47,298 nucleotides of DNA from Legionellales bacterium. GTDB lineage: Bacteria > Pseudomonadota > Gammaproteobacteria > Eutrophobiales > Eutrophobiaceae. Shown here one piece after another: positions 10,603-22,100 of this stretch. The DNA is taken from contig NZJM01000061.1 in assembly GCA_002692205.1 (NCBI GenBank), positions 1-47,298 of the forward strand, given 5' to 3'. Each line of letters starts with the position of its first letter. The first letter of the stretch is position 1. The notes below the pieces were generated by a model, which searched no databases, had not been told where the DNA came from, and saw only the letters and a list, made by a program, of their open reading frames with translations. The position numbers and the translations under genes are program-made.

Positions 10603-11916
10603 CTAAAGACCATTTATTTCATCCATAAGATTAGGTAGCCATATGATCAAATCGGGTATAAGCATTAGTAGCGCAATTGTTATTAATTGCAATAATACAA
10701 AAGGGAGAACTCCAGAATAAATATTTTTAATATCAACACTCGGCGGAGCAACAGCTTTAAGATAAAATAATGAAAACCCAAAAGGAGGTGTTAAAAAAGA
10801 TGTTTGTAGATTAATTGCAATCAATATTGCAAACCATAATAAATCAATTTCAAATTCAACTGCAATCGGAGCGAGAATAGGTATCACAATAAAACAAATT
10901 TGTAAAAAATCCAGAAAAAAGCCAAGAATAAAAATAAGAAGCATACTTATAAATAAAAAGCCCCACGCACCAGCAGGTAAATTAGACATTACATCCATCA
11001 CTAATTTATCTCCACCAATACCTCTAAAAACAAGCCCAAATGCAGTGGCACCAATCAAAATCATAAATACCATGCTCGTTAGTTTAGTTGTATGTTGCAT
11101 CGATTCATTGAGATTTTTTAAATGTAATCTTTTATGACAACTAGCGAGTATTAGAGCGCCAATAGCTCCTATAGCTGCTGATTCTGTTGGTGTTGCAATA
11201 CCAAGAAAAATAGATCCAAGTACGGCAAATATTAGTAGTAATGGAGGAAAAATAATGCCGAGTAACTGAATAGGTTTAAGATTATTGTTTTCTAAATTCA
11301 ATGCCGGTGCCACATTTGGTTTATACTTAGAGTATATAACTATGTAGAGCATAAAAAGAATTACCAAAAGTAGGCCAGGAATAATTGCCCCAACAAACAA
11401 ACGACCGACAGGAACACCCATTACATCTCCAAGAAGTATCAAAATAATACTCGGAGGAATAATCTGCCCTAATGTGCCAGATGCGGCTATTGTTCCGGAT
11501 GCTAGAGATGCCGAATAATTATGCTTAAGCATTGTTGGAAGAGCAATAATACCCATTGTAACAACTGTAGCACCAACAACTCCTGTCGTTGCTGCTAACA
11601 TTGCTCCAACAATTACAACAGAAAGCGCCAAACCTCCATTTAATCTTCCACATAGCTTCCCCATTGTTTCTAATAAGTCTTCCGCTATACCAGAGCGATC
11701 TAGTATGACACCCATAAAAATAAATAACGGAACGGCAAGCAATGTGAAATTTGTCAAGATTCCCCAAATACGAAGAGGTAATAGGGTAAAAAAATCAACA
11801 CCTAGAAATATTATTCCAAAAACAAGGGCAATAAATCCCGATGTAAAAGCAACAGGGTAACCCAGCAATAATAATAGCATCAGAGAAAGGAACATCAGAA
11901 TAACAATGATAGTCAT
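10603..11916 (-). CDS. dctM: TRAP transporter large permease (DctM family)
   Basis: 437 aa polytopic; AVPLFIFMGVILDRSGIAEDLLETMG, SGTLGQIIPPSIILILLGDVMGVPVGRLFVGAIIPGLLL, NLQTSFLTPPFGFSLFYLKAV. Confidence 0.93.
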   Translation of the reverse strand: MTIIVILMFLSLMLLLLLGYPVAFTSGFIALVFGIIFLGVDFFTLLPLRIWGILTNFTLLAVPLFIFMGVILDRSGIAEDLLETMGKLCGRLNGGLALSVVIVGAMLAATTGVVGATVVTMGIIALPTMLKHNYSASLASGTIAASGTLGQIIPPSIILILLGDVMGVPVGRLFVGAIIPGLLLVILFMLYIVIYSKYKPNVAPALNLENNNLKPIQLLGIIFPPLLLIFAVLGSIFLGIATPTESAAIGAIGALILASCHKRLHLKNLNESMQHTTKLTSMVFMILIGATAFGLVFRGIGGDKLVMDVMSNLPAGAWGFLFISMLLIFILGFFLDFLQICFIVIPILAPIAVEFEIDLLWFAILIAINLQTSFLTPPFGFSLFYLKAVAPPSVDIKNIYSGVLPFVLLQLITIALLMLIPDLIIWLPNLMDEINGL

Positions 11917-12434
11917 TAGTTTTTTTCCAATACAAATAGAATTTTTTTCAGTAGCTCAGCAATACCTTGGATTAATAGCATAAAGAAGCCAACAGGAATT
12001 GCAGCTTTAATAAGCCAGCGACCGGGTAACCCTCCTGAATCAGGGGATATTTCACCGTGAGCATACGCTTGCATTACAAAAGGCCAAGCGCTAATAATTA
12101 TTAAAGTACAAAATGGTAAAAGGATTAAAAGTATACCTGCTACGTCAAACCATAGGCGCATTTTTTCACTTATCAGCTTACTGTTATATAATATATCGAG
12201 TCTTACATGTTCATCATGTTTTAAGGTGTATGCTGAGCCTAATAGGAAAATTATCGAGAATATATGCCATTCAAGTTCTTGAATAGCAATTGATCCGCTA
12301 CTAAACAGGTAGCGCATGAATACATCATACCCAACAAGTAATACAAGCATAACTACTAGTACAGAAATACACTTACCAGTATATTCGGTAAATGCATCAA
12401 TTTTTAATATAATTTTTAGTAGTAGTGATTTCAA
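11916..12434 (-). CDS. dctQ: TRAP transporter small permease (DctQ family)
   Basis: 172 aa, four predicted TM segments, VLLVGYDVFMRYLFSSGSIAIQELEWHIFSIIFLLGSAYTLKHDEHVRLDI; stop overlaps dctM start. Confidence 0.9.
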   Translation of the reverse strand: MKSLLLKIILKIDAFTEYTGKCISVLVVMLVLLVGYDVFMRYLFSSGSIAIQELEWHIFSIIFLLGSAYTLKHDEHVRLDILYNSKLISEKMRLWFDVAGILLILLPFCTLIIISAWPFVMQAYAHGEISPDSGGLPGRWLIKAAIPVGFFMLLIQGIAELLKKILFVLEKN

Positions 12435-12443
12435 AATAATATT

Positions 12444-13247
12444 TTACATATTCTCATTTTTTAATAATTTTTTTTGATACTGATTTGATAATGTAACAAA
12501 ATCTTTTATTTGTAAATTTTCAGCACGAAGATTTCCATCTATCCCTAATTCGCTTATATCATTTTTATTTAAAAATATCTTTAATGCATTTCGAATTGTC
12601 TTTCTTCTTTGTGAAAAGGCTTCTCTAACAATTATTTTAAAACTTTCATTACTATATAGATCATATTTAGTATTAGATAATGGAGTTATTTTTATTATTG
12701 CTGAATCAACTTTTGGACTAGGATTAAAAGCATCTGGTTTTATTATTAACATCGATTCTACATCACAATAATATTGTAAAATAACTGATAGACGACCATA
12801 TTTCTTACTGTTAGGCTTTGCACAAATTCTTTCTACAACTTCTTTTTGTAGCATAAAAAACATATTTTTTATTATCTTTTTGTATGATAAAAGATGGAAT
12901 AATAGGGGTGTGCTGATATTATATGGTAAATTACCAATGAGCCTTATATTTTTATTTTTAAATTTTGAGTAATCAAATTTTAATGCATCATTTTCATAAA
13001 CTACAAATTCTTCATTTTTTATTTTTTCTTTTAATAATCTTGCTAGCTCTCTATCAATTTCTATAGCATTTAAATTTTTTACATATTTAAGAATAGGAAT
13101 TGTTAATGCTCCTTTCCCCGGGCCTATTTCAATAATAAAATCATCTTTTTGCGGATTTATTAAATTAATGATTTTATCGATTATAACTTGATCTTTTAGA
13201 AAGTTTTGACTAAACCTTTTTCGTATGTGATGCGAATCAATTTGCAT
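12444..13247 (-). CDS. rsmA: 16S rRNA (adenine1518/1519-N6)-dimethyltransferase
   Basis: KRFSQNFLKDQVIIDKII, IIEIGPGKGALT, LIGNLPYNISTPLLFHLL, EAFSQRRKTIRNAL. Confidence 0.96.
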   Translation of the reverse strand: MQIDSHHIRKRFSQNFLKDQVIIDKIINLINPQKDDFIIEIGPGKGALTIPILKYVKNLNAIEIDRELARLLKEKIKNEEFVVYENDALKFDYSKFKNKNIRLIGNLPYNISTPLLFHLLSYKKIIKNMFFMLQKEVVERICAKPNSKKYGRLSVILQYYCDVESMLIIKPDAFNPSPKVDSAIIKITPLSNTKYDLYSNESFKIIVREAFSQRRKTIRNALKIFLNKNDISELGIDGNLRAENLQIKDFVTLSNQYQKKLLKNENM

Positions 13248-13280
13248 TTATTTCTATCGCTATAAAAAATAATTATGTTT

Positions 13281-14288
13281 TCAATTACTCGATTGATTTT
13301 TTATCATTTTATTAGCCATATTTATAGCAGCCAGTAAACTACTACATTCAGCCTGACCCGTTCCAGCGAGTCTAAGAGCGGTACCATGGTCAACCGAGGT
13401 TCTGATTATTGGTAATCCCAAAGTTGTATTGACCGTATCTCCAAACCCAAATGTTTTCAGCACTGGTAACCCCTGATCATGATACATACATATGTATACA
13501 TCTGTTTCTTTCCTTCTATCCTCTCTAAATGCAGTATCAGCAGGAACAGGCCCAGATACATTAAATCCGTTAGTAATAAAATTATTAATGACTGGTGTAA
13601 TCACTTCTTTTTCTTCACTGCCTAAGTAACCATCTTCTCCTGCATGCGGGTTTAAACCACAAACAGTAATTTTTGGATTATTAATAGCTAGCTTACTTCT
13701 CATTTCTTTAATAATAAGGCTGATCACTTTTTTAACTTTCTCGCTTGTTATAGCTTTAGGTACATTAATGAGAGGCAAGTGAGTAGTAACAAGTGCAACT
13801 CTAAACTCTCCACAGCTAAGCAACATGACAGGAACATCGACATTATATTTTTTTGCTAGGTATTCCGTATGGCCGCTAAATTTTATTCCAGCATCATTAA
13901 TAATTGATTTTTGTATTGGTGTTGTAATTAGGCCATCGAATTTATTTTCAAGGCAATATTCAGAAGAAGTATCCAGCATTTCGATAACATAGTTAACATT
14001 TTTTACATCTAGTAATCCCGGCTCACTATCAACTTTTAATTTTATTGGTAATACTTTTAGAAATTTATTTTCATTATTTTTTTCGGAAAAATTATTTTTT
14101 GAAACAATCTCTATTTCTAAAGGAATTGATAATAAGTTTGCACGTTGTTTTAATAAATCTGGGTCGCCGATGATTGTCAAATCATAGTCATGCTTTATTT
14201 GTTGTAGCTTAACGATAAGATCTGGACCTATACCCGCAGGTTCTCCAGCCGTTATAAGAAGACGAGGATTATTTTCTTTAGATATCAT
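13281..14288 (-). CDS. pdxA: 4-hydroxythreonine-4-phosphate dehydrogenase
   Basis: LLITAGEPAGIGPDLIVKL, GHTEYLAKKY, GLNPHAGEDGYLGSEE, MYHDQGLPVLKTFGFGDTVNTTLGLPIIRTSVDHGTA. Confidence 0.97.
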   Translation of the reverse strand: MISKENNPRLLITAGEPAGIGPDLIVKLQQIKHDYDLTIIGDPDLLKQRANLLSIPLEIEIVSKNNFSEKNNENKFLKVLPIKLKVDSEPGLLDVKNVNYVIEMLDTSSEYCLENKFDGLITTPIQKSIINDAGIKFSGHTEYLAKKYNVDVPVMLLSCGEFRVALVTTHLPLINVPKAITSEKVKKVISLIIKEMRSKLAINNPKITVCGLNPHAGEDGYLGSEEKEVITPVINNFITNGFNVSGPVPADTAFREDRRKETDVYICMYHDQGLPVLKTFGFGDTVNTTLGLPIIRTSVDHGTALRLAGTGQAECSSLLAAINMANKMIKNQSSN

Positions 14289-15588
14289 CTAAGCGATACT
14301 CAACGTATGCTTCATCAAGAAGTTGTGTTTTCCAGTTTTGTAAAGCCTCGTTTAGTTTTCTATCACCAATTATATTTCTTACTTTAGTTCGTTTTAGATT
14401 TTCAGAATTGTCATGATTACGTCTTTCGAGCACTTGAGCAATATGCCATCCGTATTGTGTTTTAAATGGCTTACTAATTTCATTCGATTTTAATTCATCT
14501 AGTACATTTTGAAATTCAACAACAAGTTGTCCTGTTGTTGTCCAACCAAGTTCACCACCTTCTATTGCACTCATTGCGTCATCAGAATTACCTTTTGCTA
14601 ATAAGGCAAAATCATCACCACTCATGATACGCATTCTCAGTTGATTCAATTTTTTCTCAGCATCTTCACTTGTTGTATATTCATTTGTTTTAATGAGAAT
14701 ATGTCTAGCAAGTGTTTGCTTAACCATATTTTTTTTCATGTCTTTAATTTCAGAAATTTTGATTATATGAAATCCACTGGGGCTTCGGATTAATTCGCTA
14801 ATATCATTAAGTTTCATATTTGGAATATATTTAGAAAATATACTCGGTATATCTTTTTCCTTCCTCCAACCCAGATCTCCTCCTAATTTAGCATTACCAC
14901 CATCAGATACAGTTGCAGCGATTTTTTTAAAATCGCCACCCGCTAAAAGCTCATCTCTAACTTTTATTGCCATTTCTTTTGTTTGATTAACTTCCTCATT
15001 TGTTGCTGTATCGGGCAGCGAGAACAGTATATGTGAAAGACGTATTTCTGACTCGAATAAATTCTGTGAGTTTTCATTGGATAAAAAATTATCGATTTCT
15101 TTTTCAGTTATGTTAATTCGATTTTCTATTTGTCTTTTACGTAGTTGTGTAAGAGTAATTTCATTACGAATATTTTCTCGAAATTTTTTATAGTTATAGC
15201 CATCTTTTTTTAATATTTCTTTAAATTCGTCCAAGGTAACACGGCTTTCAGCTGCAATATTACTTATTGTTCTATTGAGATTTGTTTCGCTAACTTTAAT
15301 GCCGACGACAGCTGCAAGCTGCAGTTGAATTCTTGTGAGTATTAGATTATTCAATACCTGGCGTTTTAAAACAGATAAAGGTGGAGGCTCAACCCCCCTT
15401 TGCTTTAATTGACTTGATGAAATTCGTAATTGGTTATCAAGTTCACTTTTCATAATAACATCTTCATTTACGATTGCGACGATACGATCAAGTGGAGTAT
15501 AAGCAAATACAAATGATTGGATTACACATACTGACATTAACCCCAACACTAAATGTTGGAGTTGTTTTTTGAAGAAATTAGAAATCAC
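14278..15588 (-). CDS. surA: Periplasmic peptidyl-prolyl isomerase/chaperone SurA
   Basis: Signal peptide, LDRIVAIVNEDVIMKSELDNQL, two parvulin repeats (IRLSHILFSLP and ARHILIKTNE). Confidence 0.95.
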   Translation of the reverse strand: MISNFFKKQLQHLVLGLMSVCVIQSFVFAYTPLDRIVAIVNEDVIMKSELDNQLRISSSQLKQRGVEPPPLSVLKRQVLNNLILTRIQLQLAAVVGIKVSETNLNRTISNIAAESRVTLDEFKEILKKDGYNYKKFRENIRNEITLTQLRKRQIENRINITEKEIDNFLSNENSQNLFESEIRLSHILFSLPDTATNEEVNQTKEMAIKVRDELLAGGDFKKIAATVSDGGNAKLGGDLGWRKEKDIPSIFSKYIPNMKLNDISELIRSPSGFHIIKISEIKDMKKNMVKQTLARHILIKTNEYTTSEDAEKKLNQLRMRIMSGDDFALLAKGNSDDAMSAIEGGELGWTTTGQLVVEFQNVLDELKSNEISKPFKTQYGWHIAQVLERRNHDNSENLKRTKVRNIIGDRKLNEALQNWKTQLLDEAYVEYRLDDI

Positions 15589-17821
15589 TTCTATAGCCCG
15601 GAATTTGTTCTTTCAAAAAGTTAACCGTCTTTTTCCCTACTCCAGCAAGCCCTTTCAATTCTAGTTGAAAAAATATTCCGGTATCAAATACACCATTAAC
15701 ATCTGTTAGGAATCTTCTCGCGACAGCTCGAAATGCCCAGCAACAGCTTTCGTATTCAAGCCCGCCAAAAAGTTCTAACGAGCGACCTTCTGGCACGGCG
15801 TAGTTCCAACGCCCAACAGCACTCCATTGACGATTAACTGGCATTCTAAATGAAACGTCACTTTGCTCTATATCTGTTGTATCCCTTCTGACTCGATAAG
15901 CTAGATTTAATACTTTTCCAGGTATTGGAGCATAAGTTGCATTCATAGTTATTTTCTCGGTTGAATTTCCTATATTGGGATCCCATTGAATATCACCACC
16001 AATCGTCCAGTTTTTTATGAGTTTCGTATTTATTTCAGCAATTATTGCTGAGCTTGATTCGTCTCTAATTCCATTTCCAGGAAGCGTAACTTCACGATCA
16101 CGTAAATAAAAAATTTGTCCAAAACTTATGTCTCCATAATTCTTACCACTTTTTTGATTAATTAAGTGAGAAGTTACGGTTAATGCTATTTGGTTTGCAT
16201 CACCAAGTCTGTCGTCTCCACTAAAACGATTATCTCTAAATAATGAATCAAAGGTAAGATCAAATGTACCCGTATCAAATACAGGTAGGTCCGATTGATC
16301 ATCTTTAGGAACGAAAAGATAAAATAATCGTGGTTCTAGTGTTTGTAAAAAACTATCACCTGCAAAATTAATATTTCTCTCTAAAAATATTTTACTATCT
16401 AAACTAAATATAGGTAAAAATCGATTAGGACTTTCACTAAAGGTATTAGAATTATCAAGATGATATTGTGTATAGTCCAGACTAAATTTAGGCTCGAGGT
16501 AGGTAGCTATAGTTCGAATTGGATATTTAATATATGGCTTTAAGCTAATTCTTGCACCATTTATATTATTGCTAAAATTTGCATTATCACCACGCTCAAA
16601 GTAAACAGCGTTACTCTTTAGTCCGTAATTTAATCGACTATACTGCCGAGGCGGGGCATAGTTAAATAAAACCTGTGGCAAGCGTTTATAAGGTCTTGAT
16701 GAAACAGCTATACTTCGATCGACAGTTTGATAATCCTGAATACGTGTTGTTACATCCCAATTATTACTTTGATAAGAAACATCAACACGACGCTCTAAAA
16801 AGCGAGTACTCGTTTTACTCAATTGACTACCAAAATCCTCAAAATAAAATTTGTCTGAGACTCTATTATAGGTAAAGAAAAAATTACCAGTCTCAGCAAA
16901 CGATTGCTGGTGAGTTATATGGAATAGATTTCTATGTTTATCTTCGAAGTTGTTGTCACTTGCTAGATATTCTAAATTTATTTCACCTTTGCTGTTTGGA
17001 TATAAGTAGCGGTATTCGCCCATTGCCATAATGCCAGAGTCTGACAAAATTCGAGGAGTGAAGGTAGCATCCATATTGGGGCTTATATTCCAATAGTAGG
17101 GGGTTCTAAATTCAACACCATTTCTATTAGTTGCCCCGTAGCCAGGCGCAAGAAATCCACTTTTACGCTCTTTACTAAGCGGAAAAGACATGTAAGGGCT
17201 GTAGAAGATAGGGATTTTTTTAATCTTAATCATAACATGTTTTGCTTTACCCCAATTATTTTCATGATCAAGACTAATTTTATCTGCTGATAGTTGCCAA
17301 AATTGATTCTCCGGATCGCATGTCGTGTACGTTACTTTTTCTAATTCGGTTAGTTTTCCTAGATCGACAAACAATCTTTCTGCATTTCCAACACCACGAC
17401 TATCAGTCAGAATATATTCTGCATTTTCAAATTCACCATGACCATTGTCGAGTTTTAGGTTAGCTTTTTTACTTTTTAAAAATAATGTTTCATCCCAGTA
17501 TCTTACTTCACCATTAAGAGCTGCATTATCATTAGGTTCATCATAATCTATTGTATTAGCTTCGATCTGCTGCATTTTTCGTCTAATTTCAGCATTACCA
17601 CTTAACGATGAGATGCCTCCTTCAATTAATTCAGCATTATCAGCACTCATATAGATATCTCCATCATCCACATCAGTTTCGCTATAGGGTTTTTCTGGGA
17701 TGCTAAGAGATTGGGGGCAAATCAACGAAGAATACTCCCCACCAAGCTCGGCAGCATTAATACAGTAGGGCAGCGAAAAGATGCTAAATAGCGCTACTAG
17801 CTTGTTTTTAAAGTACTTCAT
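15578..17821 (-). CDS. lptD: LPS-assembly protein LptD; likely start is internal Met MKYFKNKL (ORF extends to 17860)
   Basis: Signal peptide, YSPYMSFPLSKERKSGFLAPGYG, and the LptD cysteine pattern (N-terminal CPQ, TTCDPE, C-terminal SCCW). Confidence 0.95.
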   Translation of the reverse strand: MKYFKNKLVALFSIFSLPYCINAAELGGEYSSLICPQSLSIPEKPYSETDVDDGDIYMSADNAELIEGGISSLSGNAEIRRKMQQIEANTIDYDEPNDNAALNGEVRYWDETLFLKSKKANLKLDNGHGEFENAEYILTDSRGVGNAERLFVDLGKLTELEKVTYTTCDPENQFWQLSADKISLDHENNWGKAKHVMIKIKKIPIFYSPYMSFPLSKERKSGFLAPGYGATNRNGVEFRTPYYWNISPNMDATFTPRILSDSGIMAMGEYRYLYPNSKGEINLEYLASDNNFEDKHRNLFHITHQQSFAETGNFFFTYNRVSDKFYFEDFGSQLSKTSTRFLERRVDVSYQSNNWDVTTRIQDYQTVDRSIAVSSRPYKRLPQVLFNYAPPRQYSRLNYGLKSNAVYFERGDNANFSNNINGARISLKPYIKYPIRTIATYLEPKFSLDYTQYHLDNSNTFSESPNRFLPIFSLDSKIFLERNINFAGDSFLQTLEPRLFYLFVPKDDQSDLPVFDTGTFDLTFDSLFRDNRFSGDDRLGDANQIALTVTSHLINQKSGKNYGDISFGQIFYLRDREVTLPGNGIRDESSSAIIAEINTKLIKNWTIGGDIQWDPNIGNSTEKITMNATYAPIPGKVLNLAYRVRRDTTDIEQSDVSFRMPVNRQWSAVGRWNYAVPEGRSLELFGGLEYESCCWAFRAVARRFLTDVNGVFDTGIFFQLELKGLAGVGKKTVNFLKEQIPGYRSDF

Positions 17822-17970
17822 TATAATTACTGTATAATTCCTATTTGATATCTTTAACATCTAAAATCGCACAGAATGCATTTATGTTCAAATTTTTATG
17901 TGTTTTTCTTGTCATAACTATAATTACAACAATTTATTAAGAAAATTATACAAAAATTCAATAATTTATA

Positions 17971-19107
17971 ATGAAAATACTTATCCTCATATTTATTACT
18001 ACTCTTTTAGTGGTTGGCCTATTTTGGACCAAACCAGAAACTCACGCAGAACTCCAATCATTATCTCCATCGATTGTGGAGGTTGAAATAATTAAGGAAA
18101 TTGAGATTCAACCCATAGTAAAAGTGACTGGAAAATTGGAGCCAGCTCGAAAAGCGAGTCTACATTTTCAGGTTTCTGGTCAAATAAATGAAAGATTTGT
18201 AGAGGCAGGACAGAAGGTCAATAAAAATATAAAAATGCTCTCTATTAATGCGGATGATTTTGTAGATACAGTAGAGGAATCTAAAGCTTTATTAGAAATA
18301 AGACGCAGCACAATAGAACGTGATATACGTTTACTAGAACTAATCAAAAAAGAGCGTGCATTACAAGAAGACGAAGTAAAAAGATTAGAGCAACTCGGTC
18401 AAAATTCTCTTTCATCAAAATCAAATTATGATCAGGCTTTACAGGCCTTATATCGTCAACAAGCTGAAGAGGCTCGGCTAAATCATAGCCTTGGTTTAGC
18501 TCGTTCAGAATTAAAAGTCGAGCAGGCAAAACTTAATATTGCTAAACGTAATTTGGCTCGTACTAAACTTATCTCACCGTTTAGTGGAACAGTTAATGCT
18601 GTTTATGCAGAGGTAGGTGATTATGTTTCCCCAGGACAGGCAGCAGTTGAAATTATCCAGCTTAATGAACTAGATCTAAATCTCGAAATAAATGGAAGAG
18701 CAGCTTCAAAACTAAAATTGGGTCAAGAAATAACAATTACAACGAACAATGGAAATAAATTAGGACGAGTTCTGGCGCTTGCTTTGGACCCTAGTCCCGA
18801 GACGAATACGCATACAATGAGAATAAGACTAGCATCTGACGGATTATTTTCTGGGCAACTAGCTGTCGCAAATATACCAGGGGATTTTTATGAAAAAGCT
18901 AATGTGATACCAATTAGCTCAATATTATATGAGGGTGGCAGCGCGTATATTTTTGAAATTATTGGTAATAATGTTTTTAAGAAAAAAATTAGATTGGTTG
19001 ATAGGTACAATGATCTACAAATCATAGAAGGCATAGCGCCGGGCACCAGCATCGTTGCTAGAGATGTATCCAATTTAATGGATGGGCAGTTAATAATTTC
19101 AAATTGA
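17971..19107 (+). CDS. RND efflux periplasmic adaptor subunit (membrane fusion protein)
   Basis: Lipoyl/hairpin MFP architecture: VTGKLEPARKASLHFQVSGQINERFVEAGQKV, AKRNLARTKLISPFSGTVNAVYAEVGDYVSPGQ. Confidence 0.9.
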   Translation: MKILILIFITTLLVVGLFWTKPETHAELQSLSPSIVEVEIIKEIEIQPIVKVTGKLEPARKASLHFQVSGQINERFVEAGQKVNKNIKMLSINADDFVDTVEESKALLEIRRSTIERDIRLLELIKKERALQEDEVKRLEQLGQNSLSSKSNYDQALQALYRQQAEEARLNHSLGLARSELKVEQAKLNIAKRNLARTKLISPFSGTVNAVYAEVGDYVSPGQAAVEIIQLNELDLNLEINGRAASKLKLGQEITITTNNGNKLGRVLALALDPSPETNTHTMRIRLASDGLFSGQLAVANIPGDFYEKANVIPISSILYEGGSAYIFEIIGNNVFKKKIRLVDRYNDLQIIEGIAPGTSIVARDVSNLMDGQLIISN

Positions 19108-19149
19108 GATTATTAAATCAATTTCACTTTTTTTATATCTAAATGTTCT

Positions 19150-22100
19150 ATGATCCCCATACATTTTTCACTTAAAAACCCGTTGTTAGTAAATTTAAGT
19201 CTAATTATTATTTTAATAATGGGATTTTTGTCATGGAAGGGCTTACCTCAAGAGGTTTTTCCTGTTGTCGATTTAGATATGGTCAGCATAAAAACTAATT
19301 TTGAAGGAGCTTCTCCTGCTGAAGTTGAGAAGCAAGTTACTTTAGCAATTGAGGAAGAATTTCGAGATAGTCAAGATATTGATTTTATATCCTCCATAAG
19401 TAAGGAGGGAGTATCGAGCATTATTATTAAATTAAAGTCTGGAACTAATGTTAATAATTTTATGCGTGATACTCGAACTTTACTCGATCGCGTAAATGAT
19501 TTACCTGACCTTAGTGAAGAGCCAGAATTGAAAAGAATTAGAACTCGTTTTCCAGTTATAACTTTAACTCTTTTTGGGAATCTATCGAAAGCGGAGCTTT
19601 ATGAGTATTCTGAAAAAGCTCGTAGAAGAATTCAGAAGATTAAAGGTATTGCCAGTATTGGAATAGCGGGCGAACAAGATTGGGAAATTTGGGTTGAGGT
19701 AGATCCGCATCAACTTGCAGCATTTAATATACCATTAGGAGTAATTAATTCAGCATTAAAGAATAATTTAATAGATCAGCCAGGCGGTTCGATTAAATCT
19801 CGTGAAGGAGATATTCGCTTAAGAGGTAAAGGAGTTCAGTCTGACCCAGAGAGCATTAAAGAGATCGTATTAAGAACAAATGATAATGGTGGAGAATTAA
19901 AACTAGGTGACATAGCAAGAGTTGTACGTAGATTTGAAGAACCAAAAACTTATGCAAGATTCAATGGAAAGCCTTCGGTTAATTTAACTGTAACAAAAAC
20001 TGCAGATGCATCAACAATAGATATATCTAGAAAAATTAGATTATTATCAGATAAGTTAAACGATGAATTACCTGGCAACATTAGTGCTGGATATCATACT
20101 GATATGTCCGTTTATGTAAAAACTCGTCTCAATGTTGTTAAGTCATCAGGTTTAATAGGATTGATATTAGTTTTATTTTCACTTTATCTCTTGCTGAATT
20201 TTCGTGTTGCTTTGGTTACTGCTTTTGGGATACCTGTTTCTTTTTTATTTGCAGTTATATTACTTTTTTATCTCAATTTTACAATTAATATGGTTTCATT
20301 ATTTGCTTTTCTGATTGTATTGGGAATGATTGTTGATGATGCGATTATCGTTACCGAGAATATATTTCGACATATTGAAAATGGAATGGCTCCATTGGAT
20401 GCTGCATCTGTTGGTGCAAAAGAGGTTTTTTGGCCGGTTGTTGTTTCAACATTAACAACGATAGCGGCTTTTCTACCTATATTTTCTATAGGCGGCGTAT
20501 TGGGTGAATTCATTAAAGTTATACCTGTTGTTGTTTGTTGTGCCCTTCTGGGTTCATTAATCGAAGCTTTCGTTGTGTTACCAACGCATGCTGCTCAATT
20601 CATAAAACATAAAAAAAATAAAACATTTATAAATTGGGAGGCATTATTAAATAAATATTCAAATTTGTTGAATTGGTCAATCATGAATCGTTATTTTGTT
20701 GCAATACTTAGTATTTGTATTTTATTTTTGAGTATTGCATACGCAAGCACAAGACTTCCATTTCAACTTTTTGGTGAGGTCGAAATCGGCCAATTTTTTG
20801 TAAATGTTGAAACTCCGAATACATATAGCCTAAATGACAGTCTTGTATTGGCAAAAGAACTAGAGAAAAAAATCGATAGCGTTATCCACGAAGAAGAGCT
20901 TCTTTCGTTAATAACAAATGTTGGTATAAGCATGATCGATTTTAATCGAAGCAAGGCCGGAAGTAATGTAATTCAATTTGTTATCGATTTAAAGAAACCT
21001 ATACCAAGTGGTTTTATTGATAAATGGGTTACGCCAATTGTAAGTTTAGAATTTGATCAAGCAGGAACGAGAGCAAGAGGTGCTGATACTATTATCAATG
21101 AAATTAGAAATGAATTCTCAAAAGTCACAGGTGTTAATAAAGTGAGCATTCTAAAACCAAATGCTGGGCCAGCTGGAGATGATATTGAATTGGGAATAGT
21201 CGGTAATGATCTAGTATTTTTGCAAGAAAAAGCGATAGAGATTAGCGACTATATGAAACGCATGTCAGGTGTTAATGATGTAGTACATGATCAGGAGCCT
21301 GGCAAATGGGAGTACAATTACAAATTAAATGATCGAGGTAAACGTTTAGGTCTGACTCAAAACGAACTAGCCGATGTTGTTCGTAGTGGATATCTCGGCA
21401 ATGAAGTTGTTAATGTTACGTGGGGCGAAAAAAGGGTGCCTATTCGTGTTATATATCCCGAATTAATTAGACAACAATCAACAAGTCTAGTCGAGTTACC
21501 GATTGTGCTAGATTCTGGAAAAAAGGTTTTTTTAGGGGATGTTGCTAATATTAATATTGGTCAAGGTTTAAATCAAATACGAAGAAGAGATGCACAGCGG
21601 ATGGCAAAAATAACAGCCGATGTAGACTCATCTATCACAACACCGAGTGAAGTTATTAAGCAAATAAATAATTCTTTTAGTGATGAACAAAAAACAAAAC
21701 CATATTCACTGCTATTCCTTGGAGAAAAGAAAAGGGCGGAAGATTCTTTTAAAGATATTACAAAAGCATTAATTATCGCCTTAGCAATAATATTCTTTAT
21801 GTTAACAGCTTTGTTTAAGTCTCTTATAGAACCTCTGGTGGTGATGTTTGCTATACCATTCGGTTTTATCGGTGTTGTTATCGGGCATGCTATGTTTAGT
21901 TATAATATTCAATTTTTATCCGCGGTAGGAACGCTAGCATTATCAGGTATAATTGTTAATGATTCGTTAATAATGGTTGATTTCATAAAGAAATTACGGA
22001 GCGATGGTGTTGATAAGATTGCAGCTGTTATAGGTGCAGGGAAAGTGAGAGCAAGACCAATACTATTAACAACTATTACAACTTTTCTGGGTGTATCTCC

